A stretch of 42,499 nt of DNA from Armatimonadota bacterium (GTDB lineage Bacteria; Armatimonadota; Fimbriimonadia; Fimbriimonadales; Fimbriimonadaceae). The stretch covers positions 1-42,499 of the forward strand of contig JAKOXK010000084.1 of assembly GCA_029781035.1 (NCBI GenBank), given 5' to 3'. The notes beneath the pieces are model-generated. The model made no database searches and was not told the origin of the DNA. It worked only from the letters and a program-made list of their open reading frames with translations. Shown piece by piece: positions 34,735 to 42,499 of the stretch (position 1 is the stretch's first letter; every line of letters begins with the position of its first letter). A program made the translations under genes and the position numbers.

Positions 34735-35264
34735 TGGCCTCCGTCCCGCAGATCATCGTGAACATGGCCGAGATCCAGTACGCGCAGGGCCCTGCTGTCT
34801 TCAGTTGCCTGGGTCTGGGCAGCTGTATTGGTCTGGTCGTCTTTGATCGGGGACTGGAAGTCTCTGGGATGATCCACATCATGCTCCCCGAGGCGTTCAA
34901 GGACCGCCCGGTCGACAAGCTGGGGAAGTTCGCCGATACAGGGATCGAGGAACTGCTTCGCGGCATGCAAGAGCGCGGTGCGGATCGGCGCCGGATGGTC
35001 GCCGCGTACGCCGGGGGGGCTCAAGTCTTCAAGTTTGGTTCGGCAGGTGAAGGGCGGTTGGACGTCGGCGCGCGCAACGTGGCAGCGGTGGCCAGTCTCG
35101 TGAAGAGCCTCGGTCTGAGAGTCCTCGCCACCGACGTGGGCGGATCGAGTGGCCGTACCGTGACCGTAGACATCGCGGCTGGTTCGGTCAGCGTCCGCAC
35201 GCTCAACGAAGGGACGAAGATCCTTTGCAACCTCCGAAGTGAAAGGGCTCAGGTGGCAGCATAA
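34734..35264 (+). CDS. cheD: Chemoreceptor glutamine deamidase CheD
   Basis: The 176-residue protein carries the CheD signature: VFSCLGLGSCIGLVVFDRGL with the catalytic Cys, GMIHIMLPEAF with the catalytic His, and GGAQVFKF and NVAAVASLVKSLGLRVLATD, then VGGSSGRTVTVDIAAGSVSV. It deamidates Gln in chemoreceptors and stimulates CheC. It overlaps cheC by one base (TAATG) and the following HDOD gene by one base (TAATG), so the three are translated as a coupled block. Confidence 0.95.
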   Translation: MASVPQIIVNMAEIQYAQGPAVFSCLGLGSCIGLVVFDRGLEVSGMIHIMLPEAFKDRPVDKLGKFADTGIEELLRGMQERGADRRRMVAAYAGGAQVFKFGSAGEGRLDVGARNVAAVASLVKSLGLRVLATDVGGSSGRTVTVDIAAGSVSVRTLNEGTKILCNLRSERAQVAA

Positions 35265-36127
35265 TGGGCACGACCATTACCCTTGAAGAGATCGTCAAGC
35301 GGACTCCGGATCTTCCGAGCCTCCCCGCAGCGGCGATCAAGGTCATGCGCGAAACGGAGTCGACGACCAGCAGCGCCGCGAGCATCGCTCAGATCCTCGC
35401 CCAAGACCAAGCTCTGAGCGCGCGTGTCCTCCGGTTGGCGAACAGCGCCTATTACGGCCTTTCGCGAAAGGTCTCGAACCTCCAGGAATCGGTCGTGGTC
35501 CTTGGCATGCGATGTGTGCGCAACTTGTGCTTGGTCGCGGCGACCTACCCCTGGATGTCTCGAAAGCTCGATGGGTACTGTCTCGGGCCCAAGGAGCTTT
35601 GGACCCATAGCTTTGCCACGGCGCTTGGGGCGCAGCTGTTCGCACGGTTGAGCCGGCGCTGCAACGAAGAGCAGGCGTTCACGGCTGGGCTGCTGCACGA
35701 CATCGGCAAGGTAGCCCTTGCCGTATGGCTCGAGAACAAAACGACGCTGATCTGCGAGTACGCCAACAAGGCTGGCATACCGTTCGACGAAGCCGAACGG
35801 CGCACCTTGGGATTCGACCATTGCCAAGTCGGCGAATTCCTTGCCAACAGTTGGAACTTGCCTGAGGAGATCACGATGTGTATCCGGTGGCACCATCAGC
35901 CGGACTGCGCGCCGAACGTCCCCGCAGTACTCGACTGTGTGCACCTCGGCCTCTATCTGACGATGTCGATGGGCTTTGGGCTGGGGGCCGACGGGCTTCA
36001 CTATCGGTTCTGCGAAGAGAGCCTGGATCGTCTCGGCATCAAGCCGGAAGACATCGACCAGGTCACGGACGCTTTCGTCGAAGGCTACGAAGCCTACGAG
36101 AAGCTGTTCCAGGAGCTAGCAGCGTGA
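35264..36127 (+). CDS. HDOD domain protein in the chemotaxis operon
   Basis: The 287-residue protein is a full HDOD domain: LPSLPAAAIKVMRETESTTS, ILAQDQALSARVLRLANSAY, YGLSRKVSNLQESVVVLGMR, then GLLHDIGKVALAVWL with the HD pair, and FDHCQVGEFLANSWNLPEEI with RWHHQ. HDOD proteins are non-catalytic or weakly catalytic HD relatives used in signalling, often with c-di-GMP or chemotaxis systems, and the pairing with CheC and CheD suggests an adaptor or timing role. It overlaps cheD by one base and cheB by 4 bases (GTGA). Confidence 0.92.
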   Translation: MGTTITLEEIVKRTPDLPSLPAAAIKVMRETESTTSSAASIAQILAQDQALSARVLRLANSAYYGLSRKVSNLQESVVVLGMRCVRNLCLVAATYPWMSRKLDGYCLGPKELWTHSFATALGAQLFARLSRRCNEEQAFTAGLLHDIGKVALAVWLENKTTLICEYANKAGIPFDEAERRTLGFDHCQVGEFLANSWNLPEEITMCIRWHHQPDCAPNVPAVLDCVHLGLYLTMSMGFGLGADGLHYRFCEESLDRLGIKPEDIDQVTDAFVEGYEAYEKLFQELAA

Positions 36128-37158
36128 AGCACAGGGTCTTGATCGTTGACGACTCGCCTTTCATTCGCCGGATGTTGAGCGATTGGCTCAAGGACACGCC
36201 AGACTTTGACGTTGTTGGCACTGCCAGGGATGGAGCCGAAGCGGTCTCCCAGGTGAAAGAACTCAAGCCGGACATCGTCACTCTGGACGTGGAGATGCCA
36301 GTCAAGGATGGGTTAGCCGCTCTTGATGAGATCATGGGAAGCTGTCCGACCAAAGTGCTCATGGTGAGTAGCGTGACCTTGCGCGGTGCCGAACAGACGA
36401 TCCGCGCGCTCGAGCTCGGCGCCCTGGATTTCGTGACGAAGCCAAACGGGGGCGCGAGCCTTCGGTTCGTCGATGCCAGGGACGAGCTTTTGAAGAAGCT
36501 CCGAGCGGCAGCTTTGGCACGAGTGCCGGGAAGAGCCCCCGTGCGTAAGCCGCTTGCGACCATGTCTCAGGTGGGCACCGACAAAGTCGTGGTCGTCGCT
36601 AGTTCGACGGGTGGACCCAAGGCCCTGGCAGCGTTGTTCGAAGGGCTGCCCAAGCCGTTCAACGCCCCTGTCTTGATCGTCCAGCACATGCCTGCTGGGT
36701 TCACCGCGAGCCTCTCAAAGCGCCTTGACCTGGTCGGATGCATGTCCGTCCGCGAAGCTCAGACCGGTGACTCGATCAAGGCAGGACAGGCCTTGGTAGC
36801 TCCTGGTGGAAAGCACCTCGTCGTCGGTGCAGACGGCCGTATGAAGCTGACCGACGAGGAACCGATTCATGGTGTCCGACCTGCGGCGGACTTCCTCTTC
36901 CACACAGCAGCGAAGGCTTGGGGACCCAAATGCCTTGGTGTCGTCCTCACAGGGATGGGACGGGACGGTGCCGAAGGGGCCGTAGCGATCCGAAAGGCGG
37001 GCGGGGTGGTCTTGGGTGAGAGCGCTGAGTCGTGCATCGTCTATGGAATGCCGCGTGCAGCCAAGGACGCTGGAGGAGTCGATGCCGAATTCACGATCGA
37101 CGACATGCCCACCGCCATCGTCGCCAACCTGACAGGGAGGTTGCAGCGTGCTTCCTAG
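36124..37158 (+). CDS. cheB: Chemotaxis response regulator methylesterase/deamidase CheB
   Basis: The 344-residue protein starts at GTG 36124, overlapping the HDOD stop by 4 bases. Residues 1-120 are a receiver domain (LIVDDSPFIRRML; phospho-acceptor Asp55 in LDVEMPVKDG; switch Lys in FVTKPNG). After a linker, residues 150-344 are the methylesterase with Ser161 (ASSTGGPKAL), His188 (VQHMPAGFT) and Asp281 (GMGRDGAEG), the complete catalytic triad. CheB removes methyl groups from, and deamidates, chemoreceptors once phosphorylated by CheA. cheR follows with a small overlap. CheA is not in the window. Confidence 0.96.
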   Translation: MKHRVLIVDDSPFIRRMLSDWLKDTPDFDVVGTARDGAEAVSQVKELKPDIVTLDVEMPVKDGLAALDEIMGSCPTKVLMVSSVTLRGAEQTIRALELGALDFVTKPNGGASLRFVDARDELLKKLRAAALARVPGRAPVRKPLATMSQVGTDKVVVVASSTGGPKALAALFEGLPKPFNAPVLIVQHMPAGFTASLSKRLDLVGCMSVREAQTGDSIKAGQALVAPGGKHLVVGADGRMKLTDEEPIHGVRPAADFLFHTAAKAWGPKCLGVVLTGMGRDGAEGAVAIRKAGGVVLGESAESCIVYGMPRAAKDAGGVDAEFTIDDMPTAIVANLTGRLQRAS

Positions 37159-37960
37159 CCAACAAGAATGGGCTGACTTCTACGCTCAAGTGAAGAGGGC
37201 AACTGGGCTCGACTTTGCGCACTACAAAGCCAACCAACTCCAGCGTCGCATCCTGTCGATGGCGGAATCGAAGAACGTTCTCAGTCTGAGCGACTTCTGG
37301 CAGTGGCTCAACTCGGACAAAGATAATCTCAGGTGGTTCCTCGACAAGATGGCCATCAACGTTTCAGAGCTCTTTAGAAACCCCGAGAAATGGGACGAGC
37401 TGCGGACGAAGGTCATACCTGAATTGCTCGCACGCTCGAAGACTCTGAAGTGCTGGAGTGCCGGGTGCAGTTATGGTGCCGAGGCCCACACGTTAGCAAT
37501 GATCCTCGACCGCAACTACTCGGGACAACACACCATCACGGGAAGCGATATCGACGACGCCGCCTTGAACCAAGCCCGAGAAGGAAGGTTTTCCGACGCT
37601 GACGTCAGGAACGTTCCGGTGGACTATCGGTCGCGATATCTCACCAAGAACGGTGAGTCTTGGACGGCGGACGCGAAGCTCAAGAAGTACCTGGACTTCC
37701 GCAAGTCCAACTTGTTGGCGGACAAATTCGAGAGTGGATACGACCTCATCCTGTGCCGAAACGTCGTGATTTACTTCACCGACGAGGCCAAAGACACGCT
37801 TTACCGGAGGTTCTACGAGGCCCTGAAGCCTGGTGGAGTCCTCTTCATCGGCAGCACTGAACGGATCTTCGGGTCTCAGCAGATCGGATTCGAGTCGTTC
37901 GTGCCGTTCTTTTACAAAAAACCCGTGCTGAGAGACCAACAATGGCGAAACGCATCTTAA
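37148..37960 (+). CDS. cheR: Chemotaxis protein methyltransferase CheR
   Basis: The 270-residue protein starts at GTG 37148 within the end of cheB (11-base overlap). It has the N-terminal helical domain (FYAQVKRATGLDFAHYKANQ, then LQRRILSMAES), the linker INVSELFRNPEKWDEL, the AdoMet-binding CWSAGCSYGAEAHTLAMILD, ITGSDIDDAALNQAREGRFS, and YDLILCRNVVIYFTDEAKDT, all in the family order. It methylates Glu residues of chemoreceptors and is opposed by CheB. The stop lies 19 bases inside cheY. Confidence 0.96.
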   Translation: MLPSQQEWADFYAQVKRATGLDFAHYKANQLQRRILSMAESKNVLSLSDFWQWLNSDKDNLRWFLDKMAINVSELFRNPEKWDELRTKVIPELLARSKTLKCWSAGCSYGAEAHTLAMILDRNYSGQHTITGSDIDDAALNQAREGRFSDADVRNVPVDYRSRYLTKNGESWTADAKLKKYLDFRKSNLLADKFESGYDLILCRNVVIYFTDEAKDTLYRRFYEALKPGGVLFIGSTERIFGSQQIGFESFVPFFYKKPVLRDQQWRNAS

Positions 37961-38307
37961 TCACCGACGATGCCCTCTTCATGAGGGTGACTCTGAAGAA
38001 CATTCTTATCCAAAACGGCTTTGACGTTTGTGGCGAAGCCCAAAACGGAGCCGAGGCGATCAAGCTCTATCAAGAGCTGAAGCCAGACTTGGTGACCATG
38101 GACATCACGATGCCCGAAATGGACGGCATTCAGGCTCCTAAGGAGATCAAGAAGGTCGATCCGGGAGCGAACGTCGTGATGTGTACGGCCATGGGGCAGA
38201 AGAGCATGGTGGTCGAGGCCATCCAGTCCGGGGCGAAGGACTTCATCGTCAAGCCGTTCCAACCCGAGCGCGTCATCGAGGCCGTCAACAAACTCCTCGC
38301 TGCGTAA
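37942..38307 (+). CDS. cheY: Chemotaxis response regulator CheY
   Basis: The 121-residue protein is a single receiver domain: ILITDDALFMRVTLKNIL, DLVTMDITMPEMDG with the phospho-acceptor Asp, TAMGQKSMVVEAIQSGAKDF and the switch Lys in IVKPFQPE. Single-domain length and position in the che operon identify it as CheY, the diffusible signal from CheA to the flagellar motor. CheC and CheX, encoded on either side, are its likely phosphatases. The start overlaps cheR by 19 bases. Confidence 0.95.
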   Translation: MAKRILITDDALFMRVTLKNILIQNGFDVCGEAQNGAEAIKLYQELKPDLVTMDITMPEMDGIQAPKEIKKVDPGANVVMCTAMGQKSMVVEAIQSGAKDFIVKPFQPERVIEAVNKLLAA

Positions 38308-38333
38308 GGCAAGAAGCGACCCAAGAGGATGAA

Positions 38334-38813
38334 ATGAAAGTCGAGTACGTCCTACCCTTTGTGCAAGGCTGCATCAACGTGGTTCAAAGCGTGCTTCATG
38401 TGACCCCGGAGCGAGGGCAGTTGAGCGCTCGGCCTCAAATGTTCACTTCTCAGCAACTGAACATCGTGTGCGGGATCACGGGAGACGTCGCCGGGCAGGT
38501 GATCTATGGCATGTCCCTGGTTGCCGGCGACAGGATCGCGAGCAAGATGATCGGACACACGGTCGTGTCGTTCGACCAACTGGCTGCATCGGCGATCGCC
38601 GAACTCGGCAACATGATCAGCGGAAACTCGCTTGCTCTCCTCGCGACGGAGGGCTATTCCTGCGACATCACCCCGCCAACGATCGTCAAAGGTTCCAACG
38701 TCAAGATCTCCACACTGGACATCCCCGCGCTAGTCATTCCGATGGCGATCCCTGACTTCGGCAATTTCGAGATCAACGTGAGCGTCAAGGACGTTCAGCG
38801 CCGGGCCGCCTAG
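38334..38813 (+). CDS. cheX: Chemotaxis phosphatase CheX
   Basis: The 159-residue protein starts at ATG 38334 with a good AGAGGA ribosome binding site 4 bases ahead. It contains the single phosphatase motif of the CheX family: ASAIAELGNMISGNSLALLA (Glu and Asn), with Pro further on (ITPPTIVKGSNV). The N-terminal MKVEYVLPFVQGCINVVQSV and the central GDVAGQVIYGMSLVAGD are typical of CheX. It acts on CheY-P as a dimer. Having both CheC and CheX in one operon with CheD suggests layered signal termination. A strong hairpin follows, so this is the last gene of the operon. Confidence 0.92.
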   Translation: MKVEYVLPFVQGCINVVQSVLHVTPERGQLSARPQMFTSQQLNIVCGITGDVAGQVIYGMSLVAGDRIASKMIGHTVVSFDQLAASAIAELGNMISGNSLALLATEGYSCDITPPTIVKGSNVKISTLDIPALVIPMAIPDFGNFEINVSVKDVQRRAA

Positions 38814-38839
38814 ATCCAGACCAATCCGCAGCACGGTCG

Positions 38840-38871
38840 GGCCGTCCGAGAGAAACGTCTGTCGGGCGGCC
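38840..38871. terminator. Hairpin at the end of the che operon
   Basis: GGCCGTCCGA (38840-38849) and TCGGGCGGCC (38862-38871) form a 10-bp stem with one G-U pair and a 12-base loop, directly before the stop of the convergent phzF-like gene. It probably ends transcription from both sides. Confidence 0.65.
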
Positions 38872-39666
38872 TCAGTCTGTCAACTGGCCGACGAGTGCCG
38901 TTCTCGCCCGGCCGGTCATCAGGACTCGGTCGCCTTTGGCCTCCACTCTGACGTACCCGCCCCGACGTGAGGCCTGATACCCCCGTAAGCTCGCCCTCCC
39001 GAGCCGTTCACTCCAATAGGGAGCCAGTGCGCAGTGGGCAGAGCCCGTTACGGAGTCTTCAGGAACACCGCATTGGGGTGCGAAGAAGCGCGAGACGAAG
39101 TCGACTCCGTGCGAAGCGCTAGGTGCGGTGAGCAGAAGTCCCCGCATCCCGAGTCCGGCAATGACGCTGAAGTCAGGCTCGAAACCCCTGACTTCCTGTT
39201 CACTGGCAAGCTGGACGAACCAGTCCATGCGGTTGCGCCCGAGCCAGACCCACCCCTTTGGCAACAGTTCGCTCATTCCCAAAGGTGCCGGTGACTCAAC
39301 CGGAGGTTCGGATGGAAAGTCCATTCGGACCTCCTCGGAATCTAGCGAGCAGACAAGTAAGCCACTCCGGGTGTTGAACATGGCTTCCGAACGAGGCTCA
39401 AGGTACCCCGAAGACCAGAGGACGTGTGCCGTCGCCAGCGTGGCATGACCGCAGAGGTCCACCTCGACCGCTGGGGTGAACCATCGCAGACCGTATTCCG
39501 TGCCACTGGGCCAGACAAACGCGGTTTCGGCCTGTTTCATCTCTTCAGCGACGTTCTGCATCCATCCAAGCTCTGGCTCATTCGGCACGATACAGACGCC
39601 CGCCGTGTTGCCCGTGAATGGAGCGTGGGCAAAGGCGTCGACTATGAACAAGGGACAACTCGGCAC
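38872..39666 (-). CDS. PhzF family isomerase-like protein
   Basis: The 264-residue protein has the PhzF/YddE signature: FIVDAFAHAPFTGNTAGVCI, the catalytic Glu in AEEMKQAETAFVWPSG, LRWFTPAVEVDLCGHATLAT, and near the C-terminus RFFAPQCGVPEDSVTGSAHC with ALAPYWSERL. PhzF isomerises dihydrohydroxyanthranilate in phenazine synthesis, but most relatives act on unknown substrates; no other phenazine gene is here. It is transcribed on the minus strand, convergent with the che operon, and 112 bases from the divergent M48 protease gene. Confidence 0.93.
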   Translation of the reverse strand: MPSCPLFIVDAFAHAPFTGNTAGVCIVPNEPELGWMQNVAEEMKQAETAFVWPSGTEYGLRWFTPAVEVDLCGHATLATAHVLWSSGYLEPRSEAMFNTRSGLLVCSLDSEEVRMDFPSEPPVESPAPLGMSELLPKGWVWLGRNRMDWFVQLASEQEVRGFEPDFSVIAGLGMRGLLLTAPSASHGVDFVSRFFAPQCGVPEDSVTGSAHCALAPYWSERLGRASLRGYQASRRGGYVRVEAKGDRVLMTGRARTALVGQLTD

Positions 39667-39778
39667 GCTCGCAGTCTACTGACCATGCGGAGGCGGCACC
39701 TGGACGTGGGTCAGTCCTTCACGGGGAGGCACGATTCGGCAACGGATCACTGCCAGATCGCGTAACCTATGGTCAGTC

Positions 39779-40630
39779 ATGCCAGAGCGCAAGAGGTTCC
39801 CCGGACTCACGTATCAGTCGTTCGCCAGTGAGACAGACCAGAAGGCCATGGAGGCGCTTCAAAGGATCCCGCTCTTGCCCAAGGTCGTCTCCAAGTTCCA
39901 TGAGGTCGGGTGGGACCGATGGATGTACGCCTTCAACATGGCGACGTCGGTCAGTTGTGGGCCAAAGCAGTTCAGCAAGCTGTACGACATCATGCGGGAG
40001 TGTTGCGAAGTGCTCGACATGGCAGAACCGGAGCTCTACCTCACCAGCAACCCGTTTCCCAACGCCTTTGCAGGCGGCGTGGAACGCCCTTACATCACGA
40101 TCCGGAGCGGAATGGTCGATGCCCTGAATGATGAACAGCTGTACCACCTGATGGGACACGAACTCGGCCACATCAAAAGCGGCCACATCCTGTACCACTC
40201 GATCGCCGCGATCCTGATTCCTTTGCTCGACGCCTTGGGTCGCCGAACGTTAGGTGTCGGCGACGCGTTGACACTCGGGCTCGTCCTTGCCTTTCTCGAG
40301 TGGTCGAGGCAAGCTGAGCTCTCCGCAGACCGGGCTGGGCTTCTCTGCAGCCAGGACTTTCAACTTTCCGCGCAAGCGAACCTGCTCTTGTGCTCCGGAC
40401 CCACGAGAATGAACGGCGATGCCAGCGTCGACGCGTTTCTCGATCAGTCACGCACCTATCAAGACATGAACGCCCTGGACTCGATCGGCAAGCTGCTCGT
40501 CTTCTTCTTCTACGGCTCTCAGTCCACGCACCCGATGCCGGTCCACCGCACGAAGGAACTCGAAAAGTGGTTCCAAGGTGGCGGATACGAGAGGGTGCTC
40601 AAGGGCCAGTACGAGCGCAGGTCGGCATAA
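39779..40630 (+). CDS. M48 family zinc metallopeptidase
   Basis: The 283-residue protein has HELGH (residues 127-131, in YHLMGHELGHIKSGHIL), the M48 zinc-binding helix, and the third ligand in QAELSADRAGLL. The segment before it, ELYLTSNPFPNAFAGGVERP, is a typical M48 substrate-cleft strand. Only one hydrophobic stretch (IAAILIPLLDALG, then VGDALTLGLVLAFLEW) is present and no signal peptide, so it may be peripheral or singly membrane-associated. M48 members handle misfolded or membrane proteins; the substrate here is unknown. The YbjQ-type gene follows after 13 bases, probably in one operon. Confidence 0.93.
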   Translation: MPERKRFPGLTYQSFASETDQKAMEALQRIPLLPKVVSKFHEVGWDRWMYAFNMATSVSCGPKQFSKLYDIMRECCEVLDMAEPELYLTSNPFPNAFAGGVERPYITIRSGMVDALNDEQLYHLMGHELGHIKSGHILYHSIAAILIPLLDALGRRTLGVGDALTLGLVLAFLEWSRQAELSADRAGLLCSQDFQLSAQANLLLCSGPTRMNGDASVDAFLDQSRTYQDMNALDSIGKLLVFFFYGSQSTHPMPVHRTKELEKWFQGGGYERVLKGQYERRSA

Positions 40631-40643
40631 CGCAGGAGAGCCC

Positions 40644-41009
40644 ATGCAATATCAGAACCCTCACCCACACCAGCAGGGCGGAATCCACCAATGGGTCACG
40701 ACGGCGAACAGCTTTGAAGGCTACAAGATCGTCCGGCATCTCGGACTCGTCCGAGGCGTGACGGTCCGTAGCCGAAGTGCCCTTGGCAACCTCGGCGCGT
40801 CCATTCAGACGATGTTCGGTGGCAACATCACGATCTTCACCGAACTGGCAGAACAAGCGCGCCAAGAGGCATACGATATCATGGTCGACCATGCCGCAGC
40901 CATAGGCGCCAACGCTGTCGTCGCCATGCGATATGACGCCAACGAGATCATGGAAGGCGTGACCGAAGTCTTGGCCTACGGCACCGCCGTGGTTATCGCT
41001 CAGCCCTAG
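40644..41009 (+). CDS. YbjQ family protein (UPF0145)
   Basis: The 121-residue protein starts at ATG 40644 with CAGGAGAG as ribosome binding site. It shows the YbjQ core: FEGYKIVRHLGLVRGVTVRS, then ARQEAYDIMVDHAAAIGANA, and VVAMRYDANEI with ending VLAYGTAVVI. Members form decamer-like homo-oligomers and have been tied to heavy-metal or stress response, but the exact function is unknown. It is 13 bases behind the M48 protease gene and converges tail to tail with a lipoprotein gene, stops separated by 3 bases. Confidence 0.93.
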   Translation: MQYQNPHPHQQGGIHQWVTTANSFEGYKIVRHLGLVRGVTVRSRSALGNLGASIQTMFGGNITIFTELAEQARQEAYDIMVDHAAAIGANAVVAMRYDANEIMEGVTEVLAYGTAVVIAQP

Positions 41010-41012
41010 GTT

Positions 41013-41519
41013 TCATTTCTTTTCCGCCGAGGCAGCCGCCTTCGCCAGGTTTAACTTGCCTGAGCCTTTCATACCAGGCGCGTCGCCCGTCAACGACTTG
41101 CCCTCCTTGTCGGCTGTGAACACGATCGGTTCGAACTGCGCCTTGACCATCGGGGCCATGCTCGGTGGCGCGATTTTGAGGATCTCTTCTTGAGTCTTCC
41201 CCATCGCCTTGGTTGGGGTCATCGTGACCTTTGAATCAGCGAAAGCCCATGTGCCCTCCAGAGTCCCGACGCCTTGGCCGATAGAACACGTTTTGTCGGA
41301 CTTGAGTTCGAGCGTCAGGGTCTCCTTCTCTGCTTGCTGGGCGACCTGATCGGCCATTTCGGCCGTTCCGCCTTGTCCCTTCATCTGCTTTTCGAAGGCC
41401 GGCTTGTCGATGGTCACGTGGCCAGTCCAGTTCCCAACGAAGTCCTTTTCGGTCAAGCTCTTTTGGCAACCCGCCACGGACAGCGCCACAAGAGCCACGA
41501 GGGCGAGTGAATATCGCAT
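41013..41519 (-). CDS. Lipoprotein of unknown function
   Basis: The 168-residue protein has a signal peptide ending in the lipobox VAGC (Cys18), so it is a membrane-anchored lipoprotein facing out of the cytoplasm. The mature part contains KDFVGNWTGHVTIDKPAFEK, then LTLELKSDKTCSIGQGVGTL with EGTWAFADSKVTM, and is rich in Lys and Ala at the end. The repeated GxW/GTW strand pattern suggests a small beta-barrel similar to lipocalin-type or META-like lipoproteins, without certainty. It stands alone, divergent from asnS with an 80-base space. Confidence 0.8.
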   Translation of the reverse strand: MRYSLALVALVALSVAGCQKSLTEKDFVGNWTGHVTIDKPAFEKQMKGQGGTAEMADQVAQQAEKETLTLELKSDKTCSIGQGVGTLEGTWAFADSKVTMTPTKAMGKTQEEILKIAPPSMAPMVKAQFEPIVFTADKEGKSLTGDAPGMKGSGKLNLAKAAASAEKK

Positions 41520-41599
41520 GGTCGTCTATTGTGGCTTACATCCCATGTGCCCGCCGGGTTTCGTCCTGCTGGTGCCACCACCGGTAAACTCGAACCTGG

Positions 41600-42499
41600 A
41601 TGGACTACCGTCGGACTTATTTGCGAGACCTGTTTGAGGCTGCTCCTGGCACCAAGACTTCGGCGTTTGGATGGGTGAAGACCCGCCGCGACAGCAAGGG
41701 CGTCAGCTTCGTCCAGGTCAACGACGGTTCCTGCTTCAAGGATCTCCAAATCGTGATCGAGGCCGGCACGATCGCAGAGGAGACGTTGAAGCGCGTGACG
41801 ACCGGTGCCAGCGTCCGGTTCGATGGCGAGATCGTGGAGTCGCCCGGCGAGGGGCAGGCGGTCGAGTTCAAGGCGACTGGCATCGAGATCTACGGCGAAG
41901 CTGATCCAACGACCTATCCCCTCCAAAAGAAGGGCGCGACGATGGAGTTCCTCCGCGAGATCGCCCACCTGCGCATGCGAGGCAACACCTTTGGCGCCGT
42001 GACCCGCGTCCGCAACCGGGCCGCCTGGGCCGTCCACAAGTTCTTCCAGTCGCGGGGGTTCGACTGGATCCACACCCCGATCATCACGGCCAGCGACTGC
42101 GAAGGGGCCGGGGCCATGTTCGCCGTCTCGACCCTGATGGAGCATTCACCGGAAGGTGGATTCCACCTGAAGTCTCAAGACCCGGCGCAGGACTTTTTCG
42201 GCAAACCCGCCTACCTGACCGTCAGTGGGCAGTTGAACGTCGAGAGCTTCGCCCTTGGCATGACGAACGTGTACACCTTCGGCCCAACGTTTCGAGCCGA
42301 GAACTCGAACACGCCCCGCCACCTCGCCGAGTTCTGGATGATCGAGCCCGAAATGGCGTTCTGCGACATCGAAGGCGACATGAACCTCGCCGAAGAGTTT
42401 GTCCGCGAAGTGATTCAGGACATCCTCGACGGCTGCGCCCCTGACCTCCAGTTCTTCAACCAGCGCATCGAGCCCGAACTGCTGTCGACTCTCGACCAT
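41600..42499 (+). CDS. asnS: Asparaginyl-tRNA synthetase, N-terminal 300 residues
   Basis: A frame opens with ATG 41600 and stays open to the window end (300 codons, no stop), so the gene is cut by the right edge. The N-terminal OB-fold reads [20 protein letters not shown] and [10 protein letters not shown]. The class II core begins near residue 115 with [20 protein letters not shown], motif 1 [40 protein letters not shown], and motif 2 [20 protein letters not shown]. The reading of motif 2 and the [20 protein letters not shown] context fit AsnRS better than AspRS or LysRS. It charges tRNA-Asn in the cytoplasm. Confidence 0.95.
   Translation, partial: MDYRRTYLRDLFEAAPGTKTSAFGWVKTRRDSKGVSFVQVNDGSCFKDLQIVIEAGTIAEETLKRVTTGASVRFDGEIVESPGEGQAVEFKATGIEIYGEADPTTYPLQKKGATMEFLREIAHLRMRGNTFGAVTRVRNRAAWAVHKFFQSRGFDWIHTPIITASDCEGAGAMFAVSTLMEHSPEGGFHLKSQDPAQDFFGKPAYLTVSGQLNVESFALGMTNVYTFGPTFRAENSNTPRHLAEFWMIEPEMAFCDIEGDMNLAEEFVREVIQDILDGCAPDLQFFNQRIEPELLSTLDH

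Overview
The window looks like a chromosomal piece of a motile, didermic-type bacterium of moderately high GC. The gene mix (a DUF1501 secretory protein, HAF-like repeat proteins, a PEP-CTERM surface protein, a che cluster with CheC, CheD, CheX and an HDOD protein, a sigma-28 factor, several lipoproteins and a pseudopilin-like gene) resembles Armatimonadota, for example Fimbriimonadia. That placement is inference from gene content only. No rRNA or tRNA gene was recognised.

Layout. 1-5.3 kb: two secreted proteins, a decayed HAF-repeat gene, a DUF1501 gene, and a 1-kb REP/RAYT element. The element sits directly behind the DUF1501 stop codon and is followed by a second, diverged copy of the last 32 codons of a DUF1501 gene. 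5.4-7.5 kb: a visibly AT-richer two-gene cassette, DUF262 plus a HEPN-type putative RNase, which is the best candidate for a defence system here. 7.8-11.2 kb: GyrI-like protein, ApbE flavin transferase, an FGE-like protein and a Gfo/Idh/MocA oxidoreductase. 11.4-13.9 kb: small membrane protein, sigma factor FliA/WhiG, and a parvulin-type lipoprotein behind a sigma-54-like promoter. 13.9-16.8 kb (minus strand): CheW interrupted by a CZB zinc domain, DoxX, spermidine synthase and a small unknown protein. 16.9-22.2 kb: beta-propeller protein, AraC regulator, tail-fibre-like secreted protein, PEP-CTERM protein and an HTH regulator. 22.2-28.1 kb (minus strand): SpeH-type AdoMet decarboxylase, DinB-like protein, a fused PstC-PstA permease, PstS and a lipoprotein of unknown function. 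28.1-33.8 kb (minus strand): an accB-like gene, a pseudopilin-like gene, accC, nusB, rarA and an isolated atpD. 34.1-38.8 kb: chemotaxis operon cheC-cheD-HDOD-cheB-cheR-cheY-cheX. 38.9-42.5 kb: PhzF-like enzyme, M48 protease, YbjQ protein, a lipoprotein, and the first 300 codons of asnS, cut by the window end.

How genes connect. SpeH supplies decarboxylated AdoMet to SpeE for spermidine synthesis. PstS delivers phosphate to the fused permease; the ATPase PstB is not in the window. FliA may drive both chemotaxis units, because sigma-28-like -10 elements precede cheW-CZB and, more weakly, cheC. AccB-like and AccC are translationally linked, but the AccB-like protein lacks the biotin-accepting lysine.

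The most noteworthy items are the bounded REP/RAYT element with duplicated host-gene end, the DUF262-HEPN pair, the biotin-less AccB, the CheW split by a CZB domain, and the PstC-PstA fusion.
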